Assembly (NCBI RefSeq): GCF_003073045.1
Contig: NC_037598.1
Span: forward strand, 14,546,486-14,610,485
Source: Pomacea canaliculata
Lineage: Eukaryota > Mollusca > Gastropoda > Architaenioglossa > Ampullariidae
DNA: 64,000 nt
Reading direction: 5' to 3'
Of this stretch, positions 35,239 through 48,100 are shown one piece after another (the first letter of the stretch is position 1; each line of letters opens with the position of its first letter). The translations under genes and the position numbers were made by a program. The notes below the pieces were generated by a model that searched no databases, had not been told where the DNA came from, and saw only the letters and a list, made by a program, of their open reading frames with translations.

Positions 35239-38200
35239 CTGCGAAATTAAAAAAAACAACAACAAAAAACTCAATTTGTTAGATGTTACTGTGAAAGTTC
35301 AGATAGTTTTAAAAAGTGCTCAAATGCTTGTAAAAAAAAAATGCATGCACAAGCAAGGAAGAAAAAGCAAAGTGCAGAAAAATTGCCAATCCTCAGTAAA
35401 GCGTGAAAAATATTCTGCACCCTCTGCAGTCCAGGTGCTCAACCCACAGATAAATTGTCAGTTGTGTGTGTAGATGGGTGTTTAATGTAGGTGCATCTTA
35501 AGAATGGTCTAGATCAGCGGTTCTCAACCTGGGGGGCGTGAAGTGCTTACAAGGGGGGCACGAAGGTGGTCATTTTTTTAAAGTTTCTTATACTGGTATT
35601 AGTGAAATTAGCTTAGATTGCTGGCTAAGGGGGGCGCGCGGACGTACCTTTGTTCGTCAGGGGGACGTCACAAGTAAAAGGTTGAGAACCGCTGGTCTAG
35701 ATGTAAGATTTATGGGTTTTTTTAAAAAGTTTTCTATGATGCACCTCTTGCCTTTTCGTTGTAACTATAGCACTTGTTCTGTCTTTATTTTTGTAACTGA
35801 TTACACTTCCTGAGTTACAATTGCACATGCACATACGTAGTTGCTTGTGTATTAAGTCACATGCATAAATAATGAAAACACATTTCTATGTACATTCTGA
35901 AACCTCTCTTTAAAGGACAGGACAAAACATGAATGACATAATACTTAAGGCCTAAATATTTTTATGGTAATTTTTACAAAACTTAAAAAAAAAATCTTTC
36001 ATGTCAGAGATAGAGGCACAAGAGTGAAAAATGCTACTTGTTTCACAGGGTTTTTTTTTTTTTCCTCTCTATCTATCTAAAGGCCATTCATGATGTGAAG
36101 AATCCACCATCTGGTTTCCGAGTGTAGCCTTTATTTGTGGTTTGGGAATGATGACTTTCTGTTAAAACACATGCACAGCAGTTTTAACAGAAAAATGCAT
36201 GCATGAACAAAAAGAATTTAACATTGGAAATAGTGCAAACAAGAACATTAAGTCAATACCAACATGCAGTTTCTCCTAAATCTGTGTAAACAACCTCCCA
36301 AGTTCATGACATAAAAGCCTTTGAACGTATTGGCATGCAAAGGCACAGGAAGTGAATTCATGACATTAACTAAGTACAAAGATATATTTGTGGCAAGGAT
36401 TCAGACAGCTTACAACATACACTAATAAATCATATTAATTACCCATTCTGATGTTGCAGATTTTACCTGTTGAACTTTTTAATAGTTCTTCTTCAAATAT
36501 TTTCTGACTTTCAAAATTCTGACTAAGATATGTATGCACATTTTATTGTGCTCTCAATTTTTGGTAACAACTGACAGACTTACCGATAGCAGTTTTAATA
36601 CTGTGTCCACTGATGTGTCTTTCCTGCTCTGTCATGACCAGAGGATGATTCAATGATGGTGGAACTTGAGGCACAATGACGACCCGGTTCTTCAGTTTGC
36701 GTCTAAAAATATCCATCATGATATTTTCAGTCACTGGATCTTTGAAAATCCACTTAAAACTTTTTTCTATTAACGGGATAGCAGTTTTTTCAGCAGATAA
36801 CAAGGGATGTGGGGTGTGGAGGGTTAGATCTTTTGGTTTGTGTACAAACATATGCAGAAAGGCCTGAAAGAGTTACATTGTTTTCCTGGTACTATCCTGG
36901 TATACCTATATTTATTTAGTCACACATCTGTATCTAGATATGTGTTTTTGTATAAGTATGTCTATATGCATAACAAATGTGTAATTGCATACAGTTTTGT
37001 GAGTCCTTGTAAATGCTTGTAGTATGAACATTGCATGAAAATGGCACTCCAACATAAAATTTCTCCTCACTTGATTGAGAATAGACAACAGCACAGTTTT
37101 GTGACCCATACCTACATTAGCAATAATTTAGCATGCGGTAATTGGCTTTTTAGCCTATACAACTTTTCACTGATCTGTCAAAGAGGAAGTATCTCATAAA
37201 AGATATGGTCTTGATGGTGCTCTTCTTTCATATTAATTCAGTCATTACCATAAGTAGTGTTTTGCAATTGTTCTTTCTCATGTTTAAAAAAATATTTTTA
37301 GGGTTGCACAACTACTTGGTAAATGCACTATGCAAAGTAAGATTTATAAGGTGTTATAAGGTTAATGTATTTCTTATCAAATGCGAGACATTGGCCCCAG
37401 GAAACTGGGCATGTGGGTGACAGTTAAGTGATCCCTGGTGTCTGGTTGCAACTATGGTTCCCGTGATACCAGTTCCCCTGGTCTGGCCAGCAAAGGTGAG
37501 AAATATCCTTGGAGCCACTCGATCTGCTCTAGCCAGGATTTACTTGTGCTTTTATTTTTTTTAAAAATTTGTAGCTGGTTGCAGTTTTCAGACAAAAAAA
37601 AAAAATTAACTGACATGGCATCCATGATGGTCCTGAAACTAACAATAGCTTTATAATTATGAAATAAGAAGTTATAAGGTGCAATATGCTGACTCACCCA
37701 GCATGATCTGCATCAAAAGTCTCCTTCTGAAATAAAACTTCATTTCTGTTTTTCAGGAACTCTTCATGATGATTATATTTGGACTTGATGACAAAATCCA
37801 AGAAATCTTCGGGAGCTTGAGGATCGAAATGGTATGTTTCATGACGGGAGCTACTCAGGGTATGCTTCGAATTCAGGCGGCTCCAAGGATCTTCTTGCTG
37901 TGCTAGGTGTGTGGGAAGTAATTCCTGATGCTGGAACTAAACAACCAGTTGGAAGATCTTCAAATAACACAGCATACAATTAAAAAAGTACTTTAGATTT
38001 TTTTTTAATAATTCCATATTGGAAGATTTTACTTTAATTTAAGTTGTATTCAGTGTATGTATTTATATATAATATGTACAGATGCACAGACCTACACATG
38101 CTCTTTTTGTGTATGCACGCACATACATGCACATAAAATTGACTGGGTTGTGGTCAAATGGACTCGATCCTTGCTGTTGTTGAATGGGGGGTGATTATGG

Positions 38201-38614
38201 GTATATACCGTCAAATCTCTCTCTCGCGTACACTGCATAAATCACAAGTATGTGATTTGAACACGAGTTTTTAAGCAATTAATGTAGATTACAGCTATAT
38301 TCAGATCGAAAAGTGTGCATGCGTGCAATTATAACGTACGTTTAAAAAAAAATTAAGACTTTCAGTTGTTCGATTTAAATTTAAAGTAAGATCATTTTAT
38401 GGCAATTCTCAATTTTTAGCTGTTATGATAAATCTAGTATTTTTACTTTCAGAAAATGAGAAAAACTTTTTAACAACTGCATGTCGAACTATATAAGTAT
38501 TGCCTGTTTTAATTATTGTATCAAAGTTACCTGTCGCGGCTTCACACCACAAAAGTCTCTGTCATTCTGCAATTTTGGAAACGGATAAGGATCTCTGACA
38601 GACAGTTTTTGCAT
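35168..38614 (-). CDS. CFAP276: Cilia- and flagella-associated protein 276 (C1orf194), two alternative last exons
   Basis: Coding exons in transcript order: 38614-38531, 37930-37698, 36702-36584, then either 36158-36088 or 35238-35168. Each form is 507 bp (168 residues; human 169). The protein reads MQKLSVRDPYPFPK, LPTHLAQQEDPWSRLNS (human PTHLAQQQEPWSRLNS), YHFDPQAPEDFLDF, and KYNHHEEFLKNRNEVLFQKE, then a Pro-rich section and HSIKTAI before the tail. The family is a microtubule inner protein of axonemal doublets. Exon 3 begins at ttttag|ACGC: the larger open frame starting near 36851 would not join exon 2 in frame. The start codon faces the ELAPOR gene. Homology is based on several matched blocks across the whole length. 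Confidence 0.93.
35515..35694. mobile_element. hAT-family non-autonomous element with 8-bp TSD
   Basis: Ends are CAGCGGTTCTCAACCT and its inverse AGGTTGAGAACCGCTG, flanked by the identical 8-bp GTCTAGAT at 35507-35514 and 35695-35702. These are typical hAT (Charlie-like) features. 180 bp, no ORF of its own. Inserted between the two alternative last exons of CFAP276. Confidence 0.9.
36088..36158 (-). other. CFAP276: CFAP276 proximal last exon (form A)
   Basis: Acceptor ttttaacag, then 71 bp to TGA, encoding ESHHSQTTNKGYTRKP and DGGFFTS. It corresponds to the human end SPHTAATNGGYSRKKDGGFF. It joins exon 3 in phase 1. Confidence 0.85.
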
Positions 38615-39103
38615 GTTTACTTTACAACAGCCAAGATTTAATTTGGTGTTTCGTAACTCGGCTTGTTGCAGACTGCTGCTGGATGGCGTCAAGATGTTGA
38701 AGTAATCACCTAGGAAATATATGCACCATGGGAAAAATCAAACGCACAATAAAATAATTCTGGATAAAAGCAGTTTCTTGAAGACTTTTTGTTTTTTATT
38801 TTATTTTATAAAATAAGGCTGCGATAACTTTTATTAAAAAAAAGGTATTTACTCAAATACTTTTAAGCGCATGCGCATCGATGACCTGGGGGGGAATGAG
38901 GACAGGGGTTAGTCTAATTTTAGCCGAGCAGTGGGGTTTGACCACCAAACGAAATCCACCGCCAAATGTTGTCTGCTAGCTAGCAGGCCACCGCCATACG
39001 ATAAAGCAGGTGCTTCGCAACACTGCTGGCGTTGCTGCAGCCTGTACCGGTTATCCTTTGTCTTTATTTAACTGCTTTTTTTGGAATAGACCGTTCCACG
39101 GTA
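38615..39103. promoter_or_regulatory. Bidirectional promoter CFAP276 / ELAPOR with NRF-1-like site
   Basis: The two start codons diverge across 489 bp. GCGCATGCGC at 38867-38876 is a perfect palindromic NRF-1-type motif. The ELAPOR-proximal half is enriched for CpG. Confidence 0.6.
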
Positions 39104-42100
39104 ATGGCAGTGAAAATGTACGCATATGGCGTTCTTCTGTTATTGTGTTTTCTGTCGCAAATGAAACAGGTGGCATCAGACAAGATGCCAACATGCCAGT
39201 CGGTGAGTTCTTTTGATGCTTTTTGTCTCTATCTGGTAGCTTTGACTAAGGCACATGCTTATCTGCTATGCGATATAGCTTTACTTACGATTTTATAATG
39301 CGTTATTTTAACGTCTTCGCTGTGAAATGTCGCGCAAGTCAAGCTTAAAGGTCCGTTGCTGATGCGAATACTTCTTCTAATACTACTGAGGATGATTGAT
39401 TTTGCAGGGACCATTGGACATTTTATTTTCAGCATCATTTTTTTTTTGTAAATTAGCTTTGCCGTTAAAATGAAGACCCATAATGATAAGAGCTAGCATT
39501 AATATTACCGATTAAGACAAATGTGCATACAAGGGAACTGAACACGATTATGTGACAACTTTCTAAACAAAGACCAGAAAATTAAATAGTGTCACGGCAA
39601 TAATAAGAGAGCTGCTTGTCTTTGGTAAATGAAGTCAACACCTGTGGTGGAGAAAATAGATGCACCCGGTTCGCATTTCTATTACCGGTTCTCCAGCGAG
39701 TCGGAACGATGGCAGGTATACCCACTGTACGTGTAGCTCGCTGTGGAGCAATGTTGGTCACTAGTCATGGGTATTCTTGGGTTAGGTTATAACAAGCACT
39801 AACACGCACACAAAGAAAAATAACACAAATGATATATTCGATACCAGTTTCAACAAATAAACTTTAAATTAATCTATATATATAGTAAGTAAGTATAGTG
39901 TAGTTGTTACTATCTGCCAATAAAAAGTACCTGTGCAATAGCTTTTTTTTATAATGAATTCCTGGTGGTGGTAACAATAGCTGTGAAAGCAATTAGTGGT
40001 ATGCATTTAGCCTGATTTTCTTCGCATGGTTTGAAAAACACGATTACCAAGTTAACTAATAAATTTTTTGTGGACATTATAGCCATCTATAGTATACTAT
40101 GTGTTGAGGACAAACTTGATACATTTTCTAGCTAATGATGCTTCAAAAACAAAATTAAACTCAGCTTAAGCAAACATGGCTGAAGAAGCCACTAATTACC
40201 TTGCACAATGAACACAAAATCAATTGACATGTTTATAAAAAGATGAAATCTTCAGTAAGTGATGAAGAACCTCCTGTATTAAGAGTGAGAAGATTATATC
40301 AACATAAACAATTCTTCATTTAAATTTCACTTTTTAAACATAGTTATGAGCATCTAGTAAATGGTCTTAATGCATTTGTTTCAGTATAGTTTTCTTGGTA
40401 CCATAAATCTTTGTTACCAAATTTTGTACTTTTTTCCCCTAGAGTGACTTCCATTATGAATACACAGAATGTGACAGTGAGGGTGGGCGATGGCGAGTAT
40501 CTGTGCCTAAACCAGGTACATGCGAAGGCGGAGCGCCAAATCCACCTGTCAGAGGCAAAGACTGCAGTAAGTATTTAATGTGAGATTTTTTTTTTTCTTG
40601 GCAGAGTGTGAATTTGCATAAATCTTATATGAACGTAAGATGTTTATAAAGAAGAAAGATAAATAACTGCCCAAAAAAGGAAGTCACAAAATTATTGAAA
40701 CAATTGTTCCTGCCATTATATGAAATTTATTAATTTACTGAATTTTTCTTCAGTGATGCTTTGGATTTTTCAGGCTTCACTTGCAGTTCAGGACAATTTT
40801 TGGACTTGAATGATAATCAAGAGTGTCGCCCATGCCCTGCAGGAACTTACTCACTGGGTGGGGGGGTTAGGTTTGATGACTGGGACAAATTGCCAGATGG
40901 ATTTTCAGTCAGTACTGAAGGACTGGATAATACTATGTTGTGGCACAAGAGTGCTAAGGATTCTGAAGTGAACTGTACAAAGTGAGTTACCTTTTTTTCA
41001 CTTCATTTTTGCATGTGTGCATGCCAGCAATGGGGCAAAGGGTTGGCAACGCTTCATCAGTGTTTTTTATATAAATTCTGGGAAAGAGGGGTGAAACAGG
41101 GAAAGGCTTCTTCATTTTCCCTTTCCTAAGTTTCTGTTGTCTGATCATAAAGGAAGTTGTATTTTTTTAATTTTTAATATGACTTTCACATGCTCTTGCT
41201 GTCTCACTCTAGGTAAGAGTTAAAGAGTTTGATGATGTTTTGGTGAAAGTAAACTCGCCGATCGATTTTGATATGTGAGGAAAATGGGAAATCTTTACAA
41301 TTCTGTATAATAATAATGTTGATTTATAACACCTTATCCTACCATAAAGGCTGGCTCAAAGCACTTAAAAAATAAAAACACACATACATAATAGTAATAA
41401 TGGAAGTTGGTCTCAAAGCAAATAGCTTATTGCGTTTCCCCTTTAGCATGGTTGAGAAGATGAAAGCCATCGGCATAGAAGCGGTCTGTATACAGTCGCA
41501 TGAAACCTTCGGGAATTCAGTACACTTCTGCTTGGAGAAGTAGCTAAAAGTTATTATGACAGAGACTGAGACATCTAGTAAATCAAATGTCCGTCAGAGC
41601 TCAATGAAAGTAAAAACATTTTACAAATATCTTGGTTAGTCAAAGAAGAGTGGAATAAGATTGAACCAAACATTAATAGGATGGTGAATGTACCTCTAGA
41701 TGCCAAGTTAAGACTGTAAGTAAAGATTGCTAGTAAGGAAGGACATGTCACGAGTAGTAAGAAAAAATCAGTTTATCTTATCAATTTAATCTTTATCTTC
41801 AGTTTCATTGAGATTATAATAGTATTTGATATAATCTCATCTGATATCATGGTTCCACTTGTATTGGTAAATGCTTGTAACTCTGTGTATATTTAGACAT
41901 TTATACTAGTTTATTGATCTTTGTTGTCTGCAAAATGTTTGTGATTCAGTGTTTTGATTGTGACCCAGTGATTTCAGTTTACAGATTTCCACCATTATTG
42001 TCGTTGTAGTCTGATTTATTACAAACCCTGCCAGTACTCCTGACAGAATGCCAGACAAACTACTAGGTAGTTGAGTCATTGAATGTCTCATGATTACATT

Positions 42101-45100
42101 TAATTAAGACAACACCAAACAGTGTGCTATGAGCTAAACTGCTGTGTACCACTGTGAGGAACGCAATACTGCAGTGTCTGCTCCAGCTGTTGCATTGACC
42201 GTTATGTGACATCAGGGTTGATGTGTGTAGGTGCACAGATGTCTCCATCTCATTTCCAGGTATAGTCTAGGTTGATTGCGCTTCTGTTTTTCTCATTCTT
42301 CTTTCAGATTTTATCATTGATAAAGATAGTCATCATTAATAAACTTTGTCAAAAGCCATGAGAAAGTGAATAAGAGTGTGTATGGGCATGTACAAAGCAT
42401 GTGTTTACACACATAGTTGTAGTGTAGCATCACATAGATTCATTCAAATTTTTTAAGGCTAAAACATACAAAAAAGAATTCTTTCAATAAGTTCTAATAA
42501 AAGCCACATCTTTCTATTGCCTTATGGCCATAGCTAGTTTAAAATGTGCCTGGGAGTCAACAGCATGTAAATTCAATACTGAAACATAAGTGATAGTGTT
42601 ACCTGACACATAGCACCCGTACATGTTAATTGTTATATAATATGTCACTGTAAATACCACCTCCTAGGGCCAGTTTTGATTGTCATGTCCTCCGAGTTGT
42701 CAGCAGTTATCGTATGGAATTTTATGTACTACAATATATCCGTGTACAGAAGTGCCAAAAGAGACTGATGCATACTGGCATCAATTTCTGAACATAATTT
42801 CTGTGATTCCTCAGATTATGCATGATTTAATTCCCTGTGATTTTGTTTTATTTTTTTCTATAGCCACACTTTTTCCTTCCATTTATTAATCACCCCTTTT
42901 AGCTACTGTATCTTTCTTTTCCCTTCTCTGTTAGTTAAGCTTGAGAAGATAGTCACAAGTGCACAGTTCACTACATGTGGTATACAGTGTCTCTCTGTTT
43001 TCAATCTATTTGTAGACAAACATACATTTTATCAAACCTTTTAAGCTAAGCAGTCTGATGTGCGAATGCAATGACTCCTTTTATTTACACCAGGATAAGG
43101 TTTCTCTGTTTGGTCCCATAGGGTTATTCCTATTCAACTTTTCATTTCTGTGAAGTTATGAAAATGAAAAGTGTTGCCACTATAGCACATTATTCTTCAT
43201 TTTCTGCCTTTGGCATCACCATTGTGCATAATTTTAGATTGCTATTGAAATTCCTGACCTAAATGAACAATGAGGACATAAGCAAGTATTGGGGGTTGGG
43301 GGTGTGGAACAGCTTGAATATCCTTTAGAATGAGGAGGCGTAATTTCGGCAATCGATCTTGAAACTGTCAAAGTTCCTGGAAGACTAAAGGGGTCTGCAT
43401 CCTGTTGATAATTACCAAGGACCAAGTGTAACTGCTAGCATTGAAAACAAAAGCCGGACAAAGAAGATTGATATCGCATTGAGACAAGCTCATCGCCAGT
43501 CTGCGCCAGATGGAACATAAGCGGAGATTTTTATCATCTTCTACCTCAGTGGGCACCGCACAGTTTTAATGGTTATAGATAGATGATTTTATGACACTAG
43601 CAGGTGGACTGGGCATATATTGGAAATAGGAACATTCTAATAGACATGCAGTCGTGTGCCATGTAATGACTAATCGGTCAGCAACAAACCTCATCTGTGA
43701 TGCATGAGTGTAGTCTTGTTTCTGATGGAGGTGTAGGAAAATCTGTTTGCCTTCTGCATGCAATGTATGTAAAACCAGAAGATACAATGTTTTATTTCCC
43801 AGTAAATCATTGCAGCCAGCCTTCTCTAGAACTTGCTGTCTCCAGCAACAAAAGTCTTTAAAAGAACTCGAAATGCATCCCTCATCCCCTATTCCTGCAA
43901 GGAAAAGTGCTTTGAGCTTTGTAATTCTTCCCGCTGTACTTTTGATGTTTCTGCTGAGCACACCAGTGAATGCTTCAAAATCCCTGAGCAGATTATACAG
44001 TCACAGAAGTCTGTGGGCTTCTAAATACTAGGCCAGGTGATTGCAAGGGGAATGGCAATCCCTTCCTCTTATAAATGTCAGCCTGCCCATTGAGAAACAA
44101 GAAGTGCGTCATCCACAAACCGCTCTTATTTAGGGCGATGTGTAATTTGAGGTCTTGTGTTCTTTTCCATAGGCAAGGAGATCATATATATTTTTGTTAG
44201 AACGCACAGGCATTTTTTTCTGCTCAGTTTCAGCAGCCTTGAACCTCTTGGCAGTTTAACTGGGGTCATATCTAGGACAGTATGACTTTCTTGCTTGCTA
44301 CAGATGACTGGGTACAAACTATGCATCTAGAAATACCACTGTGTTGATAATTGTCAGAACATATGATAGACTGATAAAGATTCAACATAGCTTGCATGCT
44401 CTGGACAAGAAACTGATTTTGGTCATTTTATAGCAAAAAACTGGTTCATTTTTGTGCTTCCAGAAACAAAGGGAAATTAAAGGAATGCAAGCGACATCCA
44501 CTGGCTATCTCTATCCATTGCAAATTGTGTTAATTGAAGGCTGGTACTTTTGTTTTCCTACATGCATTATTGCTACATAGAAATCTAGGGTTTTTTTTTT
44601 TAACTCTATCCAAAAGGATGAAATTAGAACTTTGAGCCTCATTGTACAGTGAAAATAATTTTAGTTTTCCATTTGGCATAGGAAGTAGGTATCGTTTTGA
44701 TATCAAGAACTGGTAATTTTTATTTTTTTTTTGTCTTTCATATTCAAGTCAACTATTACTACATTAACTAATTTTTTACTTTCATTTCTTAAGATTTGAT
44801 CGAAATAAGTGTATAAGCACTGCTAGAGTTGCAGTTTCCACCCTCATTCTCCCCTCCCAACAAAAAAATGCTTGCAGCCCATGCTCTTCTTCACTGATGA
44901 AATATACCAATAGCTTGTTTCCTTTTATAGGAGTACATATTTTGTTATTAAAGTTAAAACAATACTGCCTAAGCTGAACTTGTGATTTTGGTATGCCTTA
45001 TGTCTTGGTGGTATTTGAAATTTACAATTATTTATTCTCCTGAATGAGACCATCAGACCTCATTGTTCCAGCCACTTACCTTCTGGCATTTGTTTCAAGG

Positions 45101-48100
45101 CATGAGTCATATTTGATTACTTTCCTCCCTCAGCCCTTCTGTAATAAATATGTTGCGTGAGATGTCCTGCTGCTGCTTATTGTTCTAAATACAGGTAGTC
45201 CTCGACTTAGGCGTTGATCCGTTCTTACACGGCGTTGATCCGTTCTTACGTCATAAATCGAATTTCGACATAAGTTGGATCATACGTTCATACAGTACTG
45301 TACCATAATAACAGTACAGTACTGCAAGCACTTAGCCTATCCAAACACCTATCCTAACACAGTACCCTACATAATTATCAATAAACATAAGTACAGTAAA
45401 ATATTGTGCAGTACAGTACATTTAATAATGAAATACTGTACTGTAAGTGCTGTAATGCTAAACCTCGTAAGTCCCGTGTATAAAGCGTTGTAACCATGAA
45501 ACAACGTAACTTGAAACCATCGTAACCCGAGGACTACCTGTACACATTTGACCCCTCTGCTGTTGGGCAGAGTCCAATTATTCATTTATCGGCTTCAGTC
45601 TCACTTTTGGCATATTATCTCACAGGCTAAGTTGCAGCAGTCTTTTCCTGCAGCGTGTACTGTTTGATGTCTGTAGGAAGTGGACAGTTAGGAAGTGGTA
45701 GTAATGAGAAATGCTTTATCATCAGAAATCAGGTTTAGTTTCTTCATGCAGGTTAAGACTTGCTACCTCTTAGTATCACAAGATTAAAAAGAAATGTTCA
45801 AAACACTATATTGTACAAAGAGGTGGACAGTTTCAAAATCTTTTCTCTTGACGTTTGTTTTGTGTGCATTTCCATCCCTTCTTTCCTACTTCTAACAAGT
45901 TTCAATGATCAAACATTGCATGTTCACCATAGTCATATCATATAAAGATATTCTGCATAGTGAGAACAAGCATCTTTTTTGTGTTTTTGCAGATACAGTT
46001 GGCGATCTCACGGAGCATACATTTACTCCTTGCCAGGTTCCTGTACAGCAACTCTGACTTTCTCCACCAAGCTGGTTAAAGCTGGTCATGTAACTTTTGA
46101 GTACCAGTATGTGGATCCAGAGACCATCTTTCATTTTATAGTAAGTCCCTTCAAAATAAATTCTTATGACAAGTAGTACATAGTGTTTTAACATGACACT
46201 TTCTCTATAAACCTAAACTGATCAAAGGAGAGCGAGGTATTGTTTTACTAATAACAGAGAAATTTCTTATTTGCTAGTAGCTCTTATATTACCTAGCTGT
46301 CAAAAGATTCTGCAAAGTGGTCACATCCAATAGAATAATTGGCTTTTAAAGTATTTTAACTGAGACCTGAAACATCTTTTAGCGCTAAAAGATTCATGCA
46401 GTGTTTGCTACTTTTTAAGTAGATACCAGATGCTCCACCTTGCAGGCATAAGAAGTGGAATCTGGTGTCATTAAGGCATTATGTAATCAGTGTGTGTTGT
46501 GGGAGTCTTGAATTGTTGAAGTGAACAGAACCAGTTTGAGGTAAGGATGAAAAAAGTGGCGTCACCATCTGATATCTCATTAAGCACAGAATCATGTAGC
46601 ATATGAAAAATTTTTGTGCTTACAACTACATAAGATCATGTGTTCTTAACCCCTCTTTTTTTGTAATAATATTCTTTTATTGTTCATCAACTTTGCTTGT
46701 AGGTGCAAAATGACCAGTGTCAGGCATCAGAGGATGAGAACAGCAGCAGATGGCCAGAGGCTACAGAAGAAGGAAAGTGGAGCTCTGTGACGGTGAGATC
46801 TTCATTAGTTTGAAGACTAGATCATGTTCATTCTGGGTGTAGATTTATAGCTACATCATGGTAAATATTGTGAGTTATTGTATTTACATGCAGTTTTTAA
46901 CATATTTCTCAGCTTTCATTTTTTTATGCCAAACACATAGACACATCATCATGATGATCTGTTGATCAGCTTGTAATATGGTGTCTAGGGGGCACACCTT
47001 TCCCCTGTTTCATAATAATAATAATAATAAGTGTTCGCCTTATGTGCACAGCTCAGGGTGCCTCACAAATGACAGAAGGTGTAGAAGGTGATGTGACGTC
47101 AAAATAAGGTGACAACAAAATGCTGGTATTCAGTAGACCGTGCCCTCAGTAGAGCACGAACAACAACCTGCAGTCCAAATATCAAAGCATCATACAAGCC
47201 ACAATACATTCCATAGCAAATGCAACAAATCCAACAGACGGCACAAGTCTCACTGGAACAACAAATGAGTCCAGCACACACGAAAGTTCACCAGTCAACA
47301 GAAGGTCAAGACAACATGAAGCCCACACAGCTGTACTGAAGTGAAGTCTGCATGTCGGAAAAGAACCAAAGCCACCGACAGAAGAGGCAGCTCATTCCCA
47401 GCACACAATGGCAAAACCATCAGAAACACTCACAATCACAATTCAAACACGAGGAAGACATCAGATAAAACAAAATATAATTTGTCCCTTTCAGCTGGTT
47501 AGGCAAGGGGACATCACTCTGCGTTATTCATTTTGAAGTTAAGGTTGAATTCTTACAACTCTCTGTGTTGAGAAAACAGCTAACTCATCTTATTCACAGT
47601 AATAATATATATCACACTTCGTGGTTGGGGAAACAGTTGAGTATGCTTGCACTTGTAATTGAAAATTGTTGTGCGCCAGCATGACCAGTGGATAACAAAA
47701 TCACAAAAGTTGTTCTTTTTGTAGGTTGACCTGAAGACTGGTATGAATGTGCTTCAGTGGCGTGTTATTGGCGCACTGTCTGACATGGTGGGTGCGCAGA
47801 AACCAGTCTTTATCCGCAAGATTGAAGTCACAGGTACATGCCTATACACATTCATCTATTAACCAGCTTCGAGTTTCTTTCACATAGTCTGAAGACTAGC
47901 ATGCTTTTAGTTTTTAGCTGCTTTCCAAATCTTCCAATTAGAGCATTATTGTTTAAAGGACTAGTAGGATGCAATTTTTTTCCTTATGATTGCCTGAAGC
48001 TAAATGCTAGATACTGTTTCCCCAGATCTGGGTGAATGCACCTTTCTGTACATACCTGCAGGCATCGCCATGCATGGAAAAAAGTCAAAAACATGAAATC

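Noticed and set aside
36543..36851. Long minus ORF at the CFAP276 third exon starting with MFVHKPKD
   Set aside because: Using the acceptor before it puts exon 2 into a frame that stops; the acceptor at 36703 gives the right phase and the family sequence, so the upstream part is intron.
43234..44330. Several minus ORFs in ELAPOR intron 3, possibly a decayed transposase
   Set aside because: I could not match them to any transposase motif with confidence, and the frames are interrupted.
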